A DNA stretch of 64,000 nucleotides from Caenorhabditis elegans (GCF_000002985.6 NC_003284.9:1178001-1242000), one strand, 5' to 3'; numbered from the stretch's first letter, positions 12,894-24,605 are shown. Notes: generated from the letters alone by a model not told the origin. Numbers and translations: made by a program.

Positions 12894-13460
12894 ATATTAC
12901 CTGTACAGAGAGTGTAGATAGTTAGAGAGTGGCAGACATCCGGGACCCAAAGGGGAGGGGCGCGGGGAAGAGACGAAACGATTTACGAGGTGTCGGTTTA
13001 CGGAGCATTTCTCTTGATTTTTTTCTTTAGCGCAGACCGATTTTCTTCTAATTTCTGTTGTTTTTATCCATTTTTCTTCCTCTTTTTTTTGTTTTCTTGT
13101 AAAAAATAATTATAAAGGTATGTTTAATTTTTATTTTATTTTAAAAAATCTAAATAATTTCTATTTGAGGGTGTATCCTTTCAATTTTCCATAAAAAATA
13201 AACAGAAAACACATTGAAAACATATTATCTTTATTCAAAAAATTATTTTTTACAAGAAAACAAAAAAAAAGAGGAAGAAAAATGGATAAAAACAACAGAA
13301 ATTAGAAGAAAATCGGTCTGCGCTAAAGAAAAAAAATCAAGAGAAATGCTCCGTAAACCGACACCTCGTAAATCGTTTCGTCTCTTCCCCGCGCCCCTCC
13401 CCTTTGGGTCCCGGATGTCTGCCACTCTCTAACTATCTACACTCTCTGTACAGGTAATAT
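12894..13460. repeat. Long near-perfect fold-back element
   Basis: Arms of about 218 bp (12894-13111 and 13242-13460) are almost exact reverse complements, separated by about 130 bp of AT-rich spacer. Outer ends read ATATTACCTGTACAGAG. Both arms contain the same open stretch, which is a mirror effect rather than a gene. The high arm identity means a recent origin or ongoing gene conversion. It sits 151 bp upstream of the methyltransferase start codon. Confidence 0.93.
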
Positions 13461-14534
13461 TAATTTTATTTTTGATACCAAAGAACGGTTTGAACATTAA
13501 AAAAAAGAAGAGAGTTTTAACAAAAAACCTTGAATAAAAAGAAACTAAATTTTTTGCACAATTTTTTATTTTCAAAGATTATTTTCAGACTTCGAATAAA
13601 TCCAGGTTGATTAAAATACAAAGTTCGATAAATAAAACAGAAAACGTCGAAAAAATGCGCTCCACTGCGAATATATTTGAAAGTGTGTCGCGGCAGCTGG
13701 CCTTGCGGGTACATCTATTGTAGGAAACGGGGAAGGAGGAAGAAAGTACGGCTGTTGGTTGACCCTGTGTCATTAGGCATGCCGCCTGCTACGTTTCACA
13801 CCATTTATTGTTTATGGTTGATGACATAACCATTCAGATTGCAATCTACACCATACATTTGCAAATGCTAGTTGTTCTGAAACATTTTGCCTCACTTCTT
13901 ATCTAGTCTTTTATTTTTCAAGTGCGCGAATATCCCGCTGGGTCTCTCCCTCAAAAATGTTTGAAAAATGCGGGAAAATTTGTTTGAATTCACTTGTCTG
14001 CATATATACCGTTTTCTTGTTTTGATGTGCACAGAAAATACTTAATTAGTTAGAATTTAGAATGTCTTTGTCTGTACTGTTCAAATTTTTTAGTGTTTTT
14101 TTCTATGATGATAGGGCATTGATAGGGTAGCTGATATTACTCAGAATTTGGTGCTAGCCTCTTGCCCCAAGTTTGGGCAAAATTTGTTTTAGGCAGCTTC
14201 CAAGTTTAGCCCAATTTTGATATAATTATTACCGAACTCTTACCACACTTAAAAATTTGAGGAAAACTTTGGCACTAGTTGGGTTAAATTAGGGGTTGTC
14301 TTGGACACTGCCTGCCTGAAATAAGTCTTGCCAAAATGTTGCTTCAATTTCAGCCAATTTCCATTTTCCGAATTTGGTCAATTTCAATTCCAAGTAAACA
14401 CTTTCTGGACCATACTTGAACAAAGACCTAGACCCCCCTAGACCCAAATTTTTTTTCCACATCTAGGTTCCCAGAACCATATTTATTTAGTGAATGGTGT
14501 CTTAATTCAGGCGTTCCGCCGTTGGATTATTTCT

Positions 14535-14690
14535 TCACGCGGTGTCAGAGTGTCTTATTTCGGCGTAAATCTACAAAAAATGCGGGAGAAGAGACGCAGA
14601 GTTCTCAACTGATTTCGCATGGCTAAGAACGTGCTGACGTCACTTTTTTTTTTGGAAAATGGCTTTCCGCGTTTTTTGTAGATAAAATCT
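14535..14690. repeat. Palindromic C. elegans-type repeat
   Basis: Starts with a GGTGTCAGAGTGTCTTATTT block, continues through ATCTACAAAAAATGCGGGAG and a GACGCAGAGTTCTCAACTG block, and ends in the inverted copy CCGCGTTTTTTGTAGAT. I recognise this text as a very common C. elegans dispersed repeat (from memory; family name not recalled). Confidence 0.75.
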
Positions 14691-15147
14691 TAAGGGGACA
14701 GCCTCGCATCACGTGTTTCTTCAGTTTCCCTTAGAAGTTCTATAAGTTTTGCCAAAAACCGAAAAGAGATTTTATTACCACGATCTCATATTTTCCAGGT
14801 GTTTTTTTAATTAGTGTGCATCGGTTTGCACGGGGTCGCTTCTTTTTTATCGCAGCAAGCGATCTTTTTTCTTGCGGGCCTACACCATTTCCCAAAAAAC
14901 GCACTCCGCGAAATTTGCGATCAGAAAAATTAGATTATTGGGAAAGTGTAGCAAAACAATGGCCTAATTTTGCCACGCGCTCTTTCGATTTTATTGCCCG
15001 CCAAAAAGTTGGGTATTCCAACCACTCGTTATATACAAATTTGTACCATTTTTCAAAACTTTCGAATGTTTAAGTTAAATAGAAAAAAACCTCATATTCG
15101 TTCACGAATACCTTCAAAACCCCAAAGATTTAAATATGCTTTTCAGA

Positions 15148-15858
15148 ATGGAAGAATCAGACGATGAGCTTGAAATTTTCTACATCGACGATGAAGACAA
15201 TGTGCAGTAAGTTTTTTTTTCGTTGACTGTTTTTTAAATGAAGTCTAGTATACTCTGAAGTACACCCAAGTTTTATAGCCCCTCCAAAAATTTTAAGTCA
15301 AGTGAAACTCGGGGAGCATAATTTTTTTTTGTTGATATTTGCTTCCAAACTACATTAATGTCTCCAAAAGATATTTCGTAATGTACCAAATGTGAAAGTT
15401 AAAAGCACTTTATCACAATTTTCAGAGGTCCATATGGAGCCAAACACGTGCTGGGATGGTACCGAAATGGTCATTTTCACGACGATCATCAATTCAAGAT
15501 TGTTGATTGCGCGCAACATGGCGAGCTGGTTACTTATGAAGCTTATCTTGGCGATCTAAAGTCCAGATTTGGAGTTGAGGCTCCTATCCCGACAAAGATG
15601 GAACAGTTTCAATTTCGGGGGTTTCTGCTGACTCCAAAGTCAAACAAGAAGCCAATTTCCGGAGGTCCGATGGACTCAACGAGTGATGAAGTTCCGGAGG
15701 AAACTGGACCAACTGAAGAAAAGATGGATGAGAATCATGAAAATGATTCTAATGTGGTCAGGAAAGACGAACCGCCAGCACACCCAAGAAAGAGCTATAT
15801 CGCAAGCCCGGTATGTGTTAGCCAAAAAAAAATTTTGGACCAAAAAACAAAAAATTGA
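15148..15858 (+). CDS. Small GYF-domain protein
   Basis: Exon 1 (15148-15206) starts two bases after a TTTTCAG acceptor, typical of SL1 trans-splicing. Exon 2 (15426-15810) joins in phase and ends at a good donor (CCCG then GTATGT). Residues 10-50 form a GYF domain: acidic FYIDDEDN, then QGPYGAKHVLGWYRNGHF, with the Gly-Pro-Tyr, Trp31-Tyr32 and Gly35-x-Phe37 signature. GYF domains bind proline-rich peptides and occur in splicing and translation regulators. The rest is hydrophilic and acidic. The 3' end is unsure: reading through the donor stops at 15858 (163 aa) inside repeat sequence; splicing to an acceptor at 16071 would add 28 codons and stop at 16158. The domain is clear; the C-terminus is not. 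Confidence 0.72.
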
Positions 15859-16559
15859 AGTTTTTGAAAAACCAAAAAACCAAAAAACAAAAAAAATTGA
15901 CGGCGGCATGACGATTGCCTGAAACCCAAAATTTAGTGACGTGAAACGTACCCTTTTTCTAAAAAACATAACAACAATTCTTTAACTTACAATACTTTTG
16001 TGCCTTTCGTGACCTTTTTGTTCTCTTTTTCGATTTTTCTGCTCTCTCAATTTCTCTGAAAAATTATTCAGTGTGTTTTTTGCAAATTTTCCATCACTAG
16101 AAAAATGACAAGTTCACGATCCTCAGGCAGGCAGGCGACTATGCCAATAATTTTATGAATTTTGAAAAAGAAGAGGGATATCTTTTAAAAGTTTTTAAAG
16201 AACAAGCAACGTTAGGCTGAGAAATCATGAAGAGTATTAAGTTGTGGTGTTGGATAATTCGCAGAAAGTTCAAAACTATAAAACCGAGAGAACATTTGCA
16301 CAATTAGCATCTGAAAGCCGTCTCAGCCTTTGCCGATTGGCTAATTCCACTGAAAACTGCGCTCTAGCAGAGTCAAAAATTCTGTCAAAAATTTATAAGC
16401 CTCCCCTGGTTAACACTTACCTAGAACTACATATTAGTTTGTCTCACCTTTTGAGCGAATTCTTTTTCTGAAAAACCATAAGAAAAATACGTCGAAATAC
16501 AAAAAAAATAGTCGAATGAAACGGAAATTTTAAACGAAACGTCGATACAAAAGTCAAAA

Positions 16560-16680
16560 AATTGAATGATATTCAAATTTGACAATGTGATAACAACCAG
16601 AAAATAAAAAGAAAGCGTGAGACTTTTTGTTGCATGGCACGGAAGGCTCCGATCATAAAACAAGCTTGTGTCGATATTTT
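16560..16680. repeat. Diverged copy of a local repeat
   Basis: ATTGAATGATATTCAAATTTG and CATGGCACGGAAGGCTCCG match, in order and spacing, the segment at 23010-23110. Confidence 0.6.
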
Positions 16681-17294
16681 TGTATCAAAACGAGATCTCA
16701 TTGTGTAACGGGAAATCGATTGTTAGAGATTGCATATAGTTTCTGTTTCATATTCATAGTGTACAATGCTATTAAATGACAGCATGAGAGATTTTTGCTG
16801 AATGTTGAAAAAATACCATCAAATGTTTGAGACATGGGAAGCGAGAAGAACAGAAAACATGAACAAACTTATCGGAAAAACTATCAAATTGAATTATCTT
16901 TATGAGTTCTGTATATCATACTTAAAATGAAGTAAAAGTGAAAAAAAAAGAGAGAGAGAAAAAATTCGGAATATTGAATTCGAAAAAAATATTTTTTTTC
17001 GCATAAATATCTTTCGAAGAAAATTAAAAGTGCAAGGAGAGATTATCAATAATTTTTTCTGAGTGCTTCGGGATATTTTTATGTTTGCCACACATGGGGT
17101 TTCATACTCAAAGTAAATTTTCCAACAAATTATTGGGAAATCTGTCGTGCCAGATTAAAAAATCAATAGCATTGCGTGTCTTGAGTACAGTTGCCATTTT
17201 CCCATCATTTCGCTCAACGTCAATTCCCTTGGCACAATCGACGCTTCCGATTCCATCACTGAAAATGTCATAGTTTGGTTTTTGAACTCAATAT

Positions 17295-17503
17295 CAATCT
17301 ATTTTTTCGTGTAACAATCTATTTTTTCGTGTAACAATCTATTTTTTCGTGTAACAATCTATTTTTTCGTGTAACAATCTATTTTTCGTGTAACAATCTA
17401 TTTTTTCGTGTAACAATCTATTTTTCGTGTAACAATCTATTTTTCGTGTAACAATCTATTTTTCGTGTAACAATCTATTTTTCGTGTAACAATCTCTTTT
17501 TTG
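17295..17503. repeat. Tandem array of CAATCTATTTTTTCGTGTAA
   Basis: About ten copies of a 19-20-bp unit, differing only in five or six Ts, then a degenerate copy. Head-to-tail with no spacers, so not CRISPR. Confidence 0.97.
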
Positions 17504-18243
17504 TACAATGTTTTGCGCAACAAAGGTGGTTATCTGGAAGCGGCCGACTCATTCAGGGTTCCGCTCTGCGCTATACATACAGATGCATTGCGGCGTTAGT
17601 AAAAGCGTGAGGCTGTTTGAGGCGCCTCACCGGCCGGCGCTGAGATGGAGACCCCCCACCTTAATGAGTTTTTTTTTTTGAAAATATTTTTAATTTTTTG
17701 GTGATTGAAAATTGAACTTCGTCCTTGCACTGAGTGATACTCAAAATCATGAAAATATAAATTTCAATTTGTATACTGCCTTCAATCGAAAAATAAATTG
17801 AACGTGGTACAATGAATCGAAAAGGAATTTATTGCAAATACAAAAAAACGCGGGTTATCAAAAAAATCACCAATTGAGAATGATTACGAAAAAGTTTGAA
17901 AAACAGAGCACAGGGAAAGATTGAAAATAAGAACTTGAACAAATTATCGAAGATGACATGGAAAAGTAGATGAGAACAAACGATCAAAGGTGGGAGAAGA
18001 TCATAACTGGGAATGGTGGGATCTTTTGAATTGTGCATATGTGTAGAGAGCTAGAGGAATGGTGTGTAGGAGTTCAAAAATTTCAGAATAGCAAATTATA
18101 AAAAAAATACTCCAGATGAGAAAAACGGTAAAAATTGGATGATAATCCAAGTTCAGAGCTGAGCAAATCAGTACAAACTGGGCAAGAAAACAGGGATTGA
18201 GAAAGTGGACCTGCAAAATAATAATTATCAGGAATCCTATGTC

Positions 18244-20589
18244 TTATTCCATGTCGTTGTTAGCTTTCGAGCAATGAGGACGACCCCAGAGGACTGAAAT
18301 TGAAAGATGTATTGATTGAAGATGCTTCAACTAGAAGCGCGAGGCAATTGCTGTTCGGCAATTGCAATTTCGACAATTGTCAAAATAGTCTAGTGCGAAA
18401 AATTTCGAAAATCAGCAAGTGCAAAAATTGCCGATTTGGTTGCCGCACACCCCTGGTTTCTGCTGAATTTTGTAAACTTACCGCTCTCTTCAACCAGTTG
18501 AAGTGGTGCTGAAAATTGAGAAATTATGCTATAAATTTACAGAAATTAGAATAGTTACAAGAAAGTGTAAAAATGGCATCAATATGTTCTTCAAAACTGT
18601 CAAATGTCATCGGAAGAACTTCTGCTTGGATCATGGAAAAGGACAATTCCGCTGGATCTGAAAAAAGAGAGTTTCAATGCAATTTCAACCCCAGACAATA
18701 CGTTTGAAAGTTTTGAAAAAATCTATACCATGTCCGGAATCCAGAGACTCATTGGACGGTTCCATCTTTTCCAGAATCCCATGAGAGATATCGCTTTCTG
18801 CAAAAAAACTTTTAATAACTGAACTCGAGGGCTCTTTTTGCCTGAAAGTCCTGATGGAAGGATGAGGAAAGCAAAACAAGTGGCAAGGAATCGACAAGAG
18901 GACCTCGACGAGCAGTGCCCCGCGTGGATAGATAAGTTAGCCGAGGTATTCAGAAAAGCGCTACGTGAGGTGATAAATGAGCCTATTGGTGAAGAAGTTG
19001 GCAAAGTACGCACCGAGGTGCAGGAAAAGCCGGACACAGTGCAAAAGAAGACCAAGAAGTCACCAAGACCAAAGCCAAAGCCGACGAAAGGAAAAGTAAG
19101 ATCAACTGTAGGAAAGTTTGCGAGGTTTGGAGCTGGCGGCCATCTCGTAAACAAAGAAAAGCACCTGCATATAAGGAATCTGAAGAACAACACACTGGGT
19201 CACGGAATACATCTTTTGGGTAGCGTTACGAATACGATTTGTTTGGTGAACTGTTCAAACCGCTGTGCGGCAACAGGCAAGCGAGTTGCCGGTTGCCAAA
19301 AAGTTGCCGAAGTTTCGGCAACCAAAAGCCGGTTGCCGAAATTTTTTGGAATCGGCAAATTCGGCAATTGCCGGTTGCCAAAAATCCCGGTTGCCGTACA
19401 GCTCTGTGTCGTACCTCACATCCCGTATCCCAAAAAATTATTAAATTTTAAACATTTAGACGGGAATTCTTTTTGGATTTTTAGGGTTAGAAATATTTTT
19501 CGTAACCCGAAAAATGAGAGTGATATTGAAATATTAGTCAACGTTTTAATTATCGAACAGTTTGGGGTACAGCTACTACAACAGTTTTGTTTCTATTTTT
19601 GTTACAATCCCTACCCCTCTTCTACAAAGACCCACCCTTATATGGAACGATTTTTCCGTCGTCAACACTCATTGAATCATTTTCATTTTGTCCAATTCTG
19701 CCAGCTCTTTCTGGAAAATAAACATATTTGATAGAAAATCCAAGCATTCATTTTGCCTGGGATAGGAACTTGTTCTGCAATTGGGTAATTCATGTCGTTA
19801 TCCTCAATTTCCGCGTGTTGAAGTAGGACATCTTTTTGACTCTCTGGAAAACTAACATTTCCTTTAAAAAATAGTACCAAAAGTAAGTCGTGGTTTTTTT
19901 TGATTTATGGATTAAAATTCAATTATTAAATATATCACTAACCGGTATCAGAGTCCATTTGAAGACCATCACCAAAAATATCGCTTAAATACTCTGAAAA
20001 ATGCATTCATATAAAATCTGAGTTCAAGCTTTATTCATAAGTAACTTACCATTACTGCGAAACTCTGAGGTATTGTGCGTAGTATTAACGTCCAGTGGTT
20101 CCGAAACCTGTGATTTTTTTAATGTCGATGTTAAAATATGAACCTCCAGGCGGATCCATTCTGGGATTCAGAGCAGCCACCCAATCCGCCGACCGATTTC
20201 TCGGAGCCTCGTTGTTCCCATTGCCGATGCCTGAAAATTTCAATCAGAGATGTACAATCTTAAAGAAAAGCGGGTCATCATAAAAAAACAAACCTCCATT
20301 TCTCCTGAGTGTACCCGCGCCTCAGAAGAAGCACGTTCGCAGCTTCAGCGTTAGCTGTTTTTTTGGATCGACCGTATCCGATTCCTTCGAGCCCAAAGAC
20401 TGTAACGGTAGACTCGAAGGAACTACCATCCTCATAAAGACCCTCTACGCAATGAAATCTTGGAGTATCCATTCTTCCCATTCCGGCAATTTTGCACAGT
20501 CTACTGACTGGATCCAGTTCCTCGCCGAAGGTGGGACTTGCAATTTTCCTAAGATTCTTCATGAACTTGTTACGGGATTTCGCCCTCAT
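18244..20589 (-). CDS. Double-stranded-RNA-binding-domain protein
   Basis: Exon 1 (to 20589, start four bases after a CTTCAG acceptor) codes a dsRBD at residues about 26-92: DPVSRLCKIAGM, FHCVEGLYEDG, then GIGYGRSKKTANAEAANVLL, the typical Gly-x-Gly-x-Ser-Lys-Lys-x-Ala end that contacts RNA. Later exons, all phase 1: 20108-20230, micro-exon 20050-20064, 19943-19993, 19757-19861, 19636-19710, 18729-18797, 18559-18657, 18482-18508, 18244-18293. They code a polar, Asp/Glu/Ser-rich tail ending CSKANNDME. Odd points: the exon 1 donors (20315 or 20294) leave phase 2 while exon 2 reads in phase 1; intron 5 seems to use a GC donor (CAG then GCAAAA); the 838-bp intron 18798-19635 holds a repeat and an opposite-strand ORF. 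Probable RNA-binding role; exact orthologue not recognised. Confidence 0.72.
18351..18455. repeat. TTGCCG-type repeat fragment
   Basis: Ends CCGCACACCCCTG, the terminal sequence of the TTGCCG hAT-like family seen complete at 55729-57808; the left end is degenerate. Lies in the last intron of the dsRBD gene. Confidence 0.55.
18822..19103 (+). CDS. Unknown Lys/Glu-rich ORF inside a dsRBD-gene intron
   Basis: On the + strand, from the ATG at 18862, the open frame gives a charged protein that looks coding: MRKAKQVARNRQEDLDE, then a helical stretch with WIDKLAEVFRKALREVINEP, then a basic Pro/Lys tail (KKTKKSPRPKPKPTKGK). A strong donor (GGAAAA then GTAAGA) follows at about 19096. The frame stays open beyond it into a TTGCCG repeat, which argues that the real end is near the donor or that this is only a fragment. 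It lies wholly in an intron of the opposite-strand dsRBD gene. It could be a nested gene, a remnant of a mobile-element protein, or chance. No family recognised. Confidence 0.3.
19255..19410. repeat. TTGCCG-type hAT-like short element
   Basis: Inverted ends CGCTGTGCGGCAAC and GTTGCCGTACAGCTCTG around direct and inverted GTTGCCG/CGGCAA units. Same family as 55729-57808. Confidence 0.6.
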
Positions 20590-20839
20590 TTTCTGAAGCG
20601 TTTGTAAAGTATGGGTATTAAAAATAAATTTGAGCGATTTTAAGTTGGAAATTAAGAATGATAGGATTAATACAGTGTATGGCGTTTGAAGGTATGCTAT
20701 GAAAATTTAATTTTTACAAGGGCAAAACCATGGTAGTGCATCATAGAATTTATGCAAAAATGCCTAGACTGCCACGACAAACATTAAGAAAAAACTGTTA
20801 TATGGTGTTGGTAGGAGATGTCTACAAGATAGTGTAATT

Positions 20840-21180
20840 TTATGACATTACCAAATACCAAAAGTAGAAAATAGAAAAAGTAGGGTCATGGATTCCAAGA
20901 AAAAAAATAAAGAGAAATTGGAAGTTCGTTGATTTCTTCAAAAAAAAATTACCCGAAAATTCATTGATAACATTATCATGGGCACTAAAGCTGGCCTGAT
21001 AGAAAAATAGGACAAACGTCTCCTCGAGACAGGGTGTCCGGCTATGAGTAATCTGTGAGAGAGAGAGAGAGAGAGCCTGTATTGATCGGAGTCGCAGGAA
21101 GCTTGATGACTGTAGGCTCTCTCTGATAGGAGACAATGTCTACCACTTTTTGAATATTAGGCAAAGTAGAGGAGAAACTA
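20840..21180. repeat. Dispersed repeat, copy A
   Basis: Shares in order with copy B (22230-22570): GAGTAATCTG, a GAGAGA run, CGCAGGA, CTGATAGG, GTCTACC, TTTGAATATTAGG or TTCGAATATTAGG, and a final TATGATGTCACT. Both copies read as hydrophobic open stretches on the minus strand starting near 21136 and 22520, which may be chance or traces of an old gene family. Confidence 0.6.
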
Positions 21181-21284
21181 TGATGTCACTAGATAAGATG
21201 AGAGCAGAGGTGGGAAGAATAAGTTTTGGATTTTGAAGCGAACATATTGAATTGGTGTGAAAATATAACTGTAGTGTGTTGAAT

Positions 21285-21574
21285 CATTTTCGGTAAATCG
21301 GCGCCACTTCTCAACCATCTTTAGCCACTTTCTAACTACCATTCACAAAAGTTGCAAAAGTTGGTCAAAAGTTGGTTGAAGTTGGTAGAATTGGGCAACG
21401 TTTTTACGCTTTAAACCACTGGAAAAAGTGTATGAAAGTTGGCGAAAGTTGGTTGAGAAGTGGAGTAAAGTTGGTTAGAAAGCAGATAAAGTTGGTTGGA
21501 AAGTGATTGATAACTAATGACAGTTAGAAAGTGGACAAAGTTGGTATAAAAGTGGCACCCAATTGCCGAGAATG
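21285..21574. repeat. MITE of AAGTTGGTT repeats
   Basis: Imperfect 25-bp inverted ends (CATTTTCGGTAAATCGGCGC and the reverse complement of TGGCACCCAATTGCCGAGAATG) enclose repeated AAGTTGGTTAGAAAGTGG-like units. No coding capacity. Confidence 0.65.
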
Positions 21575-22229
21575 TTAAAAAACATTGTAGGCGTTTCTTT
21601 TTTGTTTTAAAGTACTGAAAATATCACTATGAACCCTGTGAATAAAAAAAAATATGCCAAACGCGTCATGAGGGCAAAAAAACAACATTACGTTTGTTTT
21701 GACCTTGAAATATTTTATAATGCACACCTGCCCCAGTACTTTTTAAGAATCAGGAAAAAATAATAACCTTAATCAGCATAGAGAGTTGAGAGTGAGGCTT
21801 CCATGTAGGTGTTAAAACGCCTGCCTGCCTGCCTTACATTGAGGCAATCTATCCGCCCTTTGAACTACATATATATGATGCCAAGTTCACAGAAAAATGG
21901 TATTTGCAGAGGAAGTTGAGATGAGAACATGGAAAAATTTGGAAGCCACAAGTTTTTGATGTAATGACAGCTACTACACAATTTATGATCTGCGATAGTC
22001 ATAATAGTACATATGCAGTATATCTACCAAAAGCTCAAATTTAAAAAAAAGAAGAGAAAAAGAGAAATAAAAAATTACAAGTTGTTATGAACATTAAAGA
22101 AAAAAATATGCTTACCGCCCCTGCTACCATAACGTATGTCGCAGCTTGTGAAAAATGATGCAAACGAGTGTGAAAGAGACTGCTAGAGAGATATTCTAGA
22201 ACGTATACTTGCATAGAATGAATATCTGC

Positions 22230-22570
22230 TCAGACATTGGAGAAGTAGACCAGATGTTGGATACAGTGAACCAGTTGTCCGAAATTAAAAAGAGAAGTAT
22301 TTAGCGGTGGTAAGAGATGGGTTAGAGCTAGAACAAAGAATAAAAATATCTGGGAAGTTAGGTAAATGGCAAGATAGAAAAAAAGCAGGATAGAAAATGA
22401 AAAAGAACAGAATTTCTTTGAGGCACGGTACATCTCTCTGAGTAATCTGAGAGAAAGCGTGTTCTGATTAGAAACGCAGGAGGCTAGACGTTTGAGGCTC
22501 AATGGTCTGATAGGCGGCATCGTCTACCCCTTTCGAATATTAGGAGAAGTGGAGAGAGAAATATGATGTC
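22230..22570. repeat. Dispersed repeat, copy B
   Basis: Diverged copy of 20840-21180, same orientation. Confidence 0.6.
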
Positions 22571-23009
22571 ACTCAAAAAATCAGTTGGAGATTATAAAGT
22601 GGTAAAAAATTCCTTGACAATTATTCCAAATTTTTTTTATTGAGCAAAAATATAAAATTGTGGAATGTCGAAAAAAAAGACACCACCAGGATGTTATGGA
22701 GTAGGAAAGTTGCGTTGGCCTTGAAACAGTGCGTATTGCACAACTGCCTCAGTTAGGCAAATGGGAGAAAATGAGCCTTTCAATACAAATAGTCACAGAT
22801 ATAGTTGAGGATTTTGACGGAACTGTATAAAATTTTTTATAAGCACAGTGAAAGAATTGTTGCGTTTTGCAATGCTATAAATCTTTGGGTGTTTAAGAAG
22901 AAACATAGGCTCATAAGGTAAATACGGTAACAATATTTTCGTATGAACTAGAAATTGGAAAATCTCTGAATCTTTAACGCGCACGAGGATTCACATTGGT
23001 AAAAAATTG

Positions 23010-23110
23010 AATGATATACAAATGTGATAGGTGATTTTAAAAAAATCGATAGTAAACGAGAGATCTTCGTTTCATGGCACAGAAGGCCCCGGTCATGAAA
23101 GAGGCGGTCT
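23010..23110. repeat. Diverged copy of the 16560-16680 segment
   Basis: Shares ATTGAATGATATACAAATG and CATGGCACAGAAGGCCCCG with 16560-16680. Confidence 0.6.
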
Positions 23111-24605
23111 AAGGCATAGATGGGTGACTCATAGAACTTGGAAATCGGGAAATCTATTGTTTCTGGGAATGCCAGAAAAAAGCTTAGTTCTCTCTTAAAC
23201 TCTTCATGTGAGTTAAAACCGGACTCAAACAAAGTTGTTTGAAATTATTGCAATTTTAATCAAACAAGGGAACTTTTTGGCGCATGCAATTTAATTTTCT
23301 ACTGATGCAACAATAACCGAATTTGCTGATCCAAAAGAACTCAACTTAAATGTAGCATTGAAACATTCCCTGCCTTAACTTTCAATGTGAAATGTGACAA
23401 AAAATGTGAAAAAACGACATTGGCGAGCAGAGAATTCATGAGAAAATCAGTACTATAAAAAGCGATCATTACAAAAATATGTAATGGGGGGAGGTGTCCA
23501 AAACGCGAATAGGTTTTTGTTATGGCGCAACTCAGGTGGCCGGAAATTTTTTAGGAAAACATGGTGCTGATTGGAAATTGTACACAACTTGAAGGATGCA
23601 TACTGTTACTTGAGCTACTGTAGGTAAAACATTTTACCATTATGTATATTTTGTTTCTTATTTCCAATTAATAAGCCTTATCTATTCATGTACTTTTGTT
23701 GCAAGTTGATAGTAAATGAAGAAAAAAAGCATGAATACGTCATATTGCTGAAGTTCCTTCAATTTCCTAAATCGGCACTGTGCTCCCATCCCATTGACAC
23801 TATCCGTAGAACTTACAAGGATACGCCGTTAAAAATATTTGTCTGTCAGTTATCACCTCTCTCGCTTTACTTTTTGCATAGAGAAATCAAACGTCTAAGT
23901 TAATTTGAGAAGAAAACACAAAGACAAACTAGTTGCTCCGTTGCTCCAGACAACACTAGAAAATTATCTAGTTTCCTTACTACGGATTAGCGAGGAAAAT
24001 AACACGATTTGAGTACATAGTAGCAGGAAAAGCACAACTACATTTATTCCACTTGTATAACATCTAACATTTTTCAATGTTCCCGCTTTGAACAGTTATT
24101 CAAAAAAAATTTTGAGCCGTTTGGAAATTGAGGCTTCTTGATATTATAATATGATATATATATATTATTCAAATAGTTTTAACTAATTGGGATATTTGAA
24201 AATAGATTACTTCACAGGCATCAATGCAATGTAATTGCAATTACTTTTCATTTCATACTTTTATTTCAAAATGAGATGGTTTGAATTTGAATATTCAAAT
24301 TTTCAAGACAACGTGCACTCGAGGACACAATTAGTGATAAAATACTTGCAAAATGAATAGGAGTAAATGAAAAAAAATTTTAAAGAAGTATGGAGGGAAT
24401 CATGTGGAAAGGTAGATTGAAAATTTTGAATTGTCTTTGGTTCGATGATGAAGGAAAGTAGCAGAGAAAGTTGGAAAGGATGAGAATTTTGGAAAGTTCA
24501 CAAGATTGATGTAAAATAGAAGAAAAAATTGTGGTTGTAAATAAGATGGGGGGACATAATGAGAATTTCAGAATTGCTTCGAGATTTATATCTTGTGGAT
24601 TTCTT

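Larger units (their letters stand above)
12744..15147. other. Intergenic, between divergent genes
   Basis: 5' flanks of the methyltransferase gene (-) and the GYF-domain gene (+). It contains the fold-back element 12894-13460 and a palindromic repeat at about 14535-14690. Open stretches here (for example 14816-15073 on +) lack start and splice support. Confidence 0.6.
15811..18243. other. Region after the GYF gene, mostly repeats
   Basis: Begins with ACCAAAAAAC-type repeat text that also occurs at 48540-48961. It then holds AT-rich sequence, a segment at 16560-16680 related to 23010-23110, the 20-bp tandem array at 17295-17503 and a GC-rich repeat patch at 17530-17660. Hydrophobic open stretches on the minus strand at 17829-18216 have no start or splice support. 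Confidence 0.5.
20590..24605. other. Long gene-poor intergenic region
   Basis: About 4 kb without a gene I can support. It holds two related 300-bp segments (20840-21180 and 22230-22570), a MITE (21285-21574) and a segment related to 16560-16680. The open stretch at 23688-23903 has no splice or start support. Confidence 0.55.

Noticed and set aside
13243..13432. Matching ORFs in both arms of the fold-back
   Set aside because: The same sequence read twice; a property of the palindrome, not two genes.
17295..17503. CRISPR array
   Set aside because: Direct 20-bp repeats without unique spacers in a eukaryotic genome.
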